Shown: positions 56,528 to 64,000 of the stretch, piece after piece
Position numbering within the stretch: position 1 is the stretch's first letter
Layout of the letters: each line of letters opens with the position of its first letter
DNA from: Ichthyophis bannanicus
Lineage: Eukaryota > Chordata > Amphibia > Gymnophiona > Ichthyophiidae
NCBI GenBank assembly: GCA_033557465.1
Contig: CM066048.1
Location: 12,500,305-12,564,304 of the forward strand
Direction: 5' to 3'
Length of the DNA: 64,000 nt
Program-made: the position numbers and the translations under genes
Notes under the pieces: model-generated
Told to the model about the DNA's origin: nothing
Databases searched by the model: none
Seen by the model: only the letters and a program-made list of their open reading frames with translations

Positions 56528-57126
56528 AACACCCAGTGTGCAGCAACGGCCAAGAGGGCAAATAGAATCATAAGGAAAGGAATGGAAAATAAAACAAAAG
56601 ATATTATAATGCCTCTATACCGTTCCATGGTACGACCGCACCTTGAATATTGTGTGCAATTCTGGTCGCCGTCTCTTAAAAAGGATATAGCGTTATTAGA
56701 AAAGGTTCAGAGAAGAGCCACCAAAATGGTAAAGGGGATGGAAGGATACTCCTATGAAGAGAGGCTAAAAAGGTTAGGGCTCTTTAACCTGGAAACGAGA
56801 CGGCTGAGGGGAGATATGATAGAAGTCTATAAATTAATGAACGGAGTGGAACGGGTAAACGTAGATCGATTGTTTACGTTATCAGAATATAGAAAGACTA
56901 GGGGACATGCAATGAAGCTACAGGGTAAACTATTTAAGACTAATAAAAGAAAATATTTTTTCACTCAACGTGTAGTCAAACTCTGGAATTTGTTACTGGA
57001 GGATGTAGTAAATGCCGTTAGTGTAGCTGGGTTTAAAAAAGGTTTGGACAAGTTCCTGGAGGAAAGGTCCATAAACCATTATTAAAAAGGACCCAGGATA
57101 TCAATGCTTGACCCAATAAAAGCATT

Positions 57127-57311
57127 ACATAAGAACATAAGATATGCCATACTGGGTCAGACCAAGGTCCATCAAGCCCAGTATCCTATTTCCAACAGTG
57201 GCCAATCCAGGTCACACGTACCTAGCAGTTTCCCCAAAAGACACAGGTTCCACAATGCTTGTATTGGGTCAAGCATTGATATCCTGGGTCTCTTCTTAAT
57301 AATGGTTTATG
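57127..57311 (-). mobile_element. Inverted CR1 3' end within copy D
   Basis: Minus-oriented CR1 tail (CATAAGAACATAAGATATGCC to AATAATGGTTTAT) flanked on both sides by the same CR1 region in plus orientation, creating an inverted repeat on each side. Confidence 0.85.
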
Positions 57312-57427
57312 TGGAACCTGTGTCTTTGGGGAAACTGCTAGGTATGCGGATTGGCCACTGTTGGAAACAGGATACTGGGCTTGATGGACCTTGGTCTGAC
57401 CCAGTATGGCATATCTTATGTTCTTAT

Positions 57428-58170
57428 AGATTGGAGATTTTTACCTAATTTCTGTGATTATTTTCAGCAGATTTTTAACCTAATTTTCCTTTTTCAGGTG
57501 CTTTAAGACCCAAGGATTTTAATATTTTTATACTTTTAAATCACAAGTTTGTAATATTTTAAGAGGTTCTTTAACTTTTATTAATCTTAAATTTTATTGA
57601 TCACTTCAAATTCACATTCCGCAAACCAAATACAAATATCAACAATAAACCCCTAAATTCAAAAAGCAATGACACAAATACAATGGGTCACTCCTAAAGA
57701 CAAACCACTTCCCCCTTCCTGAATCTTCTCATACTCATCAGACCCAGTTAACAATGGGCACAATCATTCTCATGCATTCCACATCCATCTGCTCCCCACC
57801 GTTAAGACCATTATAGAAACATAATGGCAGAAAAGTGCAAATGGCCTATCTCGTCTGCCCTTCCATATCAACTACAATAGTGCCCTTTTTTCCTATCACC
57901 TGACTTCAACTTCCACAAGACAAAGGGCTGCCATACCTCCTCTTGCTTTGGCACAAGGCAGTCAATTTCGCCAACCAATAGATTTGCTCACTCCCTTCTT
58001 AGTCTAAGCTATTCTCCTCTCCTCCCCATCCGCCATTGCTTTCTTCTTCATTCTCTTTCTTTTCTGTCCTGTCCTATTTATGATTGGCGTCCTTTTCCTT
58101 ATTTTTAATTTAGACCGCTCTGATGCCTTGCTGCCTAGGGCGGTATATCAAATGACAATAAAGATAAAGA
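57428..58170. other. Decayed repeats, no gene
   Basis: Contains a second-lineage CR1 tail remnant (GAAACATAATGGCAGAAAAG at 57816-57835) and an L2-like end at 58105-58170 (AGACCGCTCTGATGCC, GGGCGGTATATCAAATGAC, then GATAAA repeats). Confidence 0.5.
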
Positions 58171-61100
58171 TAAGTGCTCCATGGCTGGCAATGAAACCTG
58201 TTGCTGCACTCTGACTATACAAATCCTGACAGCCATTAACCCATAGGTGAAGAGAAGCCCCTCTGCTCTCGATAACTCTGGTGGATATATGTTGAGTAGA
58301 GCAAAAGCCATCTGAGGGCAGGCATCTTTTACTAATAAGCACTAAGTTGTTGCACCTGATGAGCCAATAGTACTGAAACCTCATCATGTGCAACACCCTC
58401 ACGTTAACTGTCGGGGACATGGAAAGTATTTTCCTGGCAGTTAATGCAGAGCCCTGTTCCAGAGCATGTGCTGCATTATCACGGGTGCGCCCAATGCCAT
58501 CTACTGCAGTGAGTGTGCAGTGTAAACACAGCGCTAACTGCGCCGAGCTCCCCACACCCACTCTCCATCCCTTCCCCACCCACTCACAACCTTAACATGG
58601 GTTGCACTAATGCCCATGGCCTTGCACTACCTGACAGTGTGCGTCCCACTGAGCCTTCAGCATGCGCCAGAAACACACTGCCAGGTAGCGCCCGCTAGTA
58701 AACGACCCTCTAAGACTCTTCTTTTTAAAATTAGTGTTTCTGCATGTTTGCAAGACTGAAGTTTTCTTCAAGACATTCCAGCAATATAAGTGAGATTTAA
58801 AATTTCCGGGAGCATGAAAAGGACTTATTTGAGTTCAAGTTTCTTTTGTGTGTGGTTGCTTCTATACAACTTACCTCTCCGCAGTCTTCATTTGTCTTGG
58901 CTCAGAATCCTTTCCTTTTTGTCATCAGATATATCCATAGAGGCTGATTCTGCATGGGGCACTTTCGAGCCATCCAGATGTGCAGAAAAGAGACAGGGGC
59001 ACATTTATAGCCAATTCTGCAACCGCGGGAGCTATATGAGCGTTCCCACAGTTGCAGAATCAGGGCCCATGGATGGCCCGACATGCCCCCTATGCTGCAG
59101 AGTTAGACGTCCCATACACTGCCCGGCCAGCCCTCTCTGCTGCTGGCGGGCCAGTGCTGTGACTTTCTGTTGCCATGGCAACAGCATGTCCAGCAGGAGC
59201 TCCCAATGCTATTTCCCCATCGCCCAAGCCATGTCGGGGGCAGCCAGGTCCGAGACCGGGCAGCAGAACTCACGCCTGGCACTTATTTCACCTCTGAGGT
59301 GGAATAAGTCGGGCATCTAAGCTGGAGTCACCGGACATGCAGAGGGCCAACCGAAATAGTCTCTGTACATCCGAGTGCTTTGGCCCGCCCCCATTCTGCC
59401 ACCATCCTGCCCCCTCCCTTCCCCATCCAACACTCCCCGCACAAGCCCTCTGTACATGTAGGGAGCAGCTGGCACGTGAGTACGGTCCTGGCGAATAACA
59501 GGGAATGCACATCCAACCCAGACCCTGCTATTCAAGGATCTGAATCTACCCCATGGTGAATTACATTAATCCAAATTCTAGGCAAAGCTCCCGCAGTTCT
59601 GACTGTCTCAACCCAAGCACCCAAATACACCCTTCTCTTACCAGGTCCAACTCCCAGCTGAACTACTGTAGCAACTGAAAAGAATCCCCTACCAAGGTCT
59701 GAGGTTCTTCTATAAATTAGTGTTCTTCCGCTGTAAATAGTTCTTAGCCATCTTCAGAAGAATCCATAACAAACATTCTTGCAACTTCTGAGCCCCACTG
59801 ACAACCATAGCCAGGTTCCATAGAAAATTATTAGTGAAAAGCTGTGCTTAGTTGTTTATTCACAAGCAAAATACATCATTAAATCAAGCTTTCCACACTT
59901 GTCAAGCCTCTTTACTTCAGCTTGTGCTCTCCCTCCACACTCCCAGCCTGCACAGGCTCGGTAGACACTACTACATCCGGGTTTGGACCTGTTTTAAAAT
60001 TTGTAAATTTTTATTTATTTTAGCCTCCCTGAGACTTCTCTAGACTCACACCACCAGCTCCACACTGAAACAAAGCTTCCGGAGCCCCAAAAGAACAGTG
60101 CCCAGCACCTGCCTACAGTGTGAATTGCGACAGAAATCTCTTTTTTTTTTAGTTTTAAAAATACTAAGGGCCTTGCTTTTCATGTAGCTTCCACATTAGC
60201 ACTAGACCCTTCCCACACTTAAGCAGCTCTTCAGGGCCTTGAACCGCCCCTGTGCATAATTTGGAAACAGCCCCAGAAATGCTGCTCCTTTAAATAAAAA
60301 AAATTGCGACCTTCTTTGGCTAAGTATGCTGGTGGCTTTAAAATGCAATTGGATGAAGTTGTGGAGGGGACTACGGGCTGTGAAACTGTGGTGGCTGATC
60401 ATGCTGTCAGATTGGGAGCCCTGGAAGAAGTCCTGGATGGCCTATGATATGGGAGTGTGGCTCAGGAAAAAGACAAAGAAGTATTGGACAGGAAAAGACA
60501 GCTAAATTCCCCCCAACAGGGGATTGAGGCAAACCGGATCCTCTCTCAGGCCTAAGAACAGGGGGACTCAGGGACAGATCTCGAGCCCAGACTATTGATG
60601 GTACAGCATCCCCTGCGATTTTAACACCTATCCCAAATATTTATGCAACATGTCAACAGATGATCTAAGTGGATATTTAGGGAAGTTCAGGAACTTTAAA
60701 TTGTTCCTCTAGACTTGGTTCTCCAAAAACAATATTTTTGGAGTCATCTTTTGAGGTGGTAACTGAGAGAACTACACTGGTGACCTGTTTCGCTTTTGAG
60801 TCCAACAGGAACACAGTTCTACATTTATTTTTCTGTAATATGACAGCCAAATTTCTTGACTCTAAGATTTTTGGTTTTTCCAGATGTATCCCAAGATACT
60901 CAGGGAATTCCTGGCCCTAAGATCTAGGGTTGGGGCCCTAGGAGCTACTATGAAGGCTCTTTTTCTTTGCAAATATATGATTTCTTATTTGTCTAAACAG
61001 TATATGTTCTTTGAGCCGGAGTTGCTGCAGTTTCTGGTGTACAGAGAGGGGCCCGTAGAACTGGTGGAGCCCACTCGGAACAGTACTGATTAAGGCCGGC

Positions 61101-61880
61101 TGAGTTCTGATGGGATGGGGTGGCAATCGCTAGTACAGTGATTTTGCCTGGTTAATTCCTTTGATATTTTCTATTCTTGCTCCCTCTTTTCTTTTGGGGA
61201 CTATGAATATTTGTATTAGTTTCTTATTGTTTAGATTGCTTATTGTCTTTTTTCAGTTTGCATAAATAAAACATTTAAAAAAAAAATCACGACCATGCCT
61301 AAACTCCCAAACAATCAATTTGCACTGCCCTGCGGCCTGCATATAAAAACCTAACTCTCGTCACGGATTGCAGCAGACAAAACAAAACAAAAGAAAAAAC
61401 CCTACATGCAGCAGCCCTTTTTAAGCTGGCAAAATGCAATGTGTGCCTTTGAGTCAATTCACTGAAACCCCCTCCTGAGCCCAGGTCAACCCTGGAGCAG
61501 CACTGGGAACTGCCAAGTAAAAATCCTTTCTAACCTCTTATTACATTAGTTTTTGCAGATGGTGATGTTGTAGGAGAAGTTTTGGGGGCGGGGTAGTTTA
61601 CAGGATAATGGGGGAGTTACATTGGGGAGTTGTTGGGATGAACCATTTCAAGTGGAGGGAGTTTTTGAGAATGAAGGTTGTAGATTTTGGGAGGTGGGGT
61701 GATAGTTTTTGAAAGTAGAAGCAGTTTGCGAGGTGTTGGGGCAGATGCGTGGGCATTGGGGGGGGGGGAAATTTTGTCAGGTGGTGGGGCAGTTTTGGGA
61801 GTATTTTTTTAGGGGTAGGGCAATTTGTGGAGCGGTAGGCCAGTAACAAGAGTGTGTTTTTTAGGGGTAGTGCATGGGTT
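58171..61880. other. No gene recognised
   Basis: Unassigned sequence with scattered short open frames. GTGTGCCTTTGAGTCAATTC at 61441-61460 resembles the RTE/BovB-linked repeat at 9260. G-rich plus-strand tract at 61560-61860. Nothing else supportable. Confidence 0.4.
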
Positions 61881-62640
61881 GGTGATAGGGTTGCCAACTT
61901 TTTGAAGGAGAAAAACCCGCCACCTGTGGCTAGTCACGCTCCGCCCATGCCCACCGCAACACCGCCCTGCCCCGCCCCCTGGCCCGCCCCATCCCACCCT
62001 TGCTCCACCCCCTGTCCCCAAAAAAATTGCAGAGAGGGCAATGTGCAAACTGAACGAGCAAGATTTCTACACATTCTTAAACAGAAATTATATACTGACA
62101 GAACTCGCAGCATTGGTTGTACACACACAAACAATACAAACAGGTCTTTATCAATAAATGAACACAAAACAAAAAGAGAAATATATAGACAAAAATTAAA
62201 CTGAAACCCCAAGAAGACAGACTCTGCATGCCGTGCAATATTAGATAAATAAGTGACGCAGTTCCCCATACTGTGTAAAATATAAATTTTATTTTATTTA
62301 TTTATTTATCTATTTCTTCTATACCGCCCCTTCCAGAGATCAGGGGCGGTTTACATGGAACAATTTAACAGTTTTGTATACGTTCGTATAACATTACATT
62401 GAACAAGAACTTTTTAACTTTTTACATATAACAGAACAGTAAATTATTAAAACTATTTAAAGGTAGTACAAAGTCCAATTATTAAATTGAAAATAAAATT
62501 ATTTTTTTCTACCTTTGTGGTATGACCATTTTATTCTCTGATCATGCTGGTTCCAATCTGAGGCTTCCGTTTTCCCATCTTCTCTTAGCGCGTTTTCTAT
62601 GGTCTATAGTCCAGCTGCCATTTCTTGTCTCTTTTCTTTT
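61881..62640. mobile_element. Probable non-autonomous DNA transposon, left part
   Basis: GATAGGGTTGCCAACTTTTT at 61885-61904 looks like a hAT-type start (GGGTTGCCAAC). It is followed by the same sort of layout as the hAT at 23951: an AT-rich part, then a pyrimidine-rich part, then minisatellites. An L2 tail is inserted at 62280-62400. The other end is not visible, and the target duplication cannot be tested. Confidence 0.4.
62283..62400 (-). mobile_element. L2 3'-tail fragment
   Basis: (TTTAT)n, then TCTATACCGCCCCTTCCAGA and GGGGCGGTTTACATGG, the complement of an L2 end. Confidence 0.75.
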
Positions 62641-63170
62641 CTTCACTTCCTTCCATCAGCCTATTTCCAGTCCCAGTAACACTCTATCCAGCCCCCTTTT
62701 CAGTCCTCCCCTCCCATTACATTCCAATGCCAATCCCCTTGTGTTCCCAGTGGTGTCCATTCCCTTCTAGTCCCCCTCCTTCCTCACTGTCCAGCCCCTT
62801 GTAGTCCAAACACCATCCCAGGTATCAGCTCACTTCCACTCCCAGTGTCTTCCCCGTGTCAGCTCCCTTCCAGTGATCCTACCCTCTGTCCATCCCCCTT
62901 CCAGTGCCATCCCCATGTTTCTGCTTCCTTCCAGTCCCAGTGCCCCCTCCCTTCCAGTCTCCTCCCCATTACCCAGTCACTTACCAGTACCATTCCCAGG
63001 TGTCAGCTCCCTTTGAGCCCCCTCCTTACCCCCTCTGTCAGCTCCCTTCCAGCCACCTCCTTACCCCCTCAGTCATCTCCCTTCTAGCCACCTCCTCCCC
63101 ACCTTTCAGCTCTCTTCCAGCCCTCACATTCCACCTGTCAGTCCCTTCTGCCATCTCTTTCCCCTTGCAG
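62640..63170 (+). repeat. Degenerate CTTCCAGT-type minisatellite
   Basis: Diverged tandem units around CAGCTCCCTTCCAGCCCC and CCTTCCAGTCCCAGTG. Similar in style to the early part of the minisatellite in the hAT element at 24880. Confidence 0.6.
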
Positions 63171-63845
63171 CCGCTGCTCCTGCTTCTTACAGGGCAGCGG
63201 CTGCAATAAAGTTAAGATAAAAATAAATTTAAATCTGTGTGGAGCCTTATGCCCCCCCCCCCCCACCCAGTATAGCTTCATCTTCCCTCCCCAGTGCTGC
63301 TTCAACCCCTAGTACAGCTTCACTTTCCCCCCATCCCCCCCCCCCCCGGTGCAGCTTCACCCCCCAGTACATCTTCACCTTCTCCCCCAGTGCAGCTTAA
63401 CCCCCTCCTCAGTGCAGCTTAACCCCCCTGTTCAGCTTAACCTCCCCAGTGCAGCTTAAACCCCTGCCGTGCAGCTTAGCCCCACCCCGTGGAGCTTAAC
63501 ATTCCTGTGCAGCTCAAACCCCATCCCCCATGCAGCTTAACACCCCCCTCCATGCAACTTAACCCCCCTGTGGAGCTCAACCTCCCCATGCAGCTTAACT
63601 CTCCCCCTGTGAAGCTTAACCCCCCCCCCCCCCCCATGCAGCTTAACGGGGGGTTAAGCTGCATGGGGGTGGGGTTTAAGCTTCACAGGTTAAACTCCCT
63701 CCCCCGTGCTGCTTAAACCCACCACCCCTGTGCAGCTTACACCCCTGTGCAGCTTAACTTCCCCCCTGTGCAGCTTAACTACCCCCCCCCCATGCAGCCG
63801 CTGCTCCTGCTTCTTACTGAGCAGCGGCTGCAATAAAGTTAATTT
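63171..63845 (+). repeat. GCAGCTTAACCCCC minisatellite between direct repeats
   Basis: Units of about 16-22 bp built on GTGCAGCTTAACCCCC at 63240-63795, flanked by two near-identical copies of a hairpin sequence (CAGCCGCTGCTCCTGCTTCT, then CAGCGGCTGCAATAAAGTTAA) at 63171-63215 and 63796-63842. One unit is inverted at 63640-63680, giving a local palindrome. Confidence 0.8.
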
Positions 63846-64000
63846 AAAAGTAAGAAAACATGTGAGGAGCCCTCCGCTCCTATGAAACTCCTTCTACAGG
63901 GTCCCTGGTTGAAAAGGAAGTGACATCAGAGGGGCGGGCACTGCAGAAGGAGTTTCTTAGGGCTGGAAGGCCCCTCACAGGTTTCCTTACTTTTAAATTA

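Larger units (their letters stand above)
55942..57427 (+). mobile_element. CR1 LINE copy D (5'-truncated) with two insertions
   Basis: Begins at GTGAATAGTGGAGTACCCCAG (SGVPQGS region) and ends with the TTCTTATG tail at 57427. An L2 tail lies at about 56264-56527 and an inverted CR1 3' end at 57127-57311. ORF2 pieces at 55942-56263 (KFADDTKLF) and 56582-57085 are open and little decayed, so this is a fairly young copy. Confidence 0.9.

Noticed and set aside
58870..58925. Donor-like site on the minus strand (GAGAG followed by GTAAGT) as exon 1 of the pentraxin
   Set aside because: The upstream frame has no signal peptide and hits a stop; distance and phase give no support.

Overview
This is a repeat-dense stretch of vertebrate nuclear DNA, most likely amphibian. 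A caecilian is my guess, based on the mix of CR1, L2, RTE, DIRS, Gmr1-like Gypsy, ERV and hAT sequences; this is inference and the sequence does not prove it. I can support only one host gene fragment: the second exon of a short pentraxin (CRP/SAP type), on the minus strand at 51985-52586. Nearly everything else is transposable elements, many nested inside one another, plus minisatellites and palindromes.

Layout. 1-2541: 3' part of a DIRS tyrosine-recombinase retrotransposon with a perfect 61-bp inverted repeat. 2542-7700: a minus-strand endogenous retrovirus remnant (gag, integrase), split by a plus-strand CR1 LINE, which is itself split by a minus-strand solo LTR (5381-6913). 8111-8243: a palindrome. 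9248-12245: L2 and RTE scraps. 12416-15119: a minisatellite and unrecognised sequence with tRNA-like promoter boxes. 15120-21367: two head-to-tail CR1 copies, the first almost full length with both ORFs. 21368-28578: a minus-strand L2 LINE whose ORF2 is intact apart from a 3,075-bp hAT insertion with an 8-bp target duplication. 28579-29699: eight tandem 140-bp GC-rich units at the L2's 5' side. 29700-31230: a second L2 with a palindromic hAT MITE. 32048-34165 and 37776-41575: CR1 copies of a second lineage and patchworks of both lineages. 34826-36540: a second solo LTR. 41589-47409: a Gypsy element with two LTRs, gag-protease-integrase and no reverse transcriptase, inserted in a CR1 tail. 48060-49002: L2 with a tRNA-derived SINE. 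49216-50794: a fourth related LTR. 53690-57427: RTE and CR1 with L2 tails inserted. 57428-64000: largely unrecognised, ending in C-rich minisatellites.

The most interesting pattern is shared by the four LTR loci at 5381-6913, 34826-36540, 41589-47409 and 49216-50794. Each long LTR (1.3-1.7 kb) carries a long open frame that starts on the first base of the LTR with a TGT (Cys) codon, has no ATG near its beginning, and ends in a shared acidic tail with a Met-Asp-Cys motif. In the two-LTR copy this frame is continuous with the end of pol through the polypurine tract. I read it as an LTR-encoded extension of Pol, or a separate accessory protein, that I do not recognise from any described Gypsy element.
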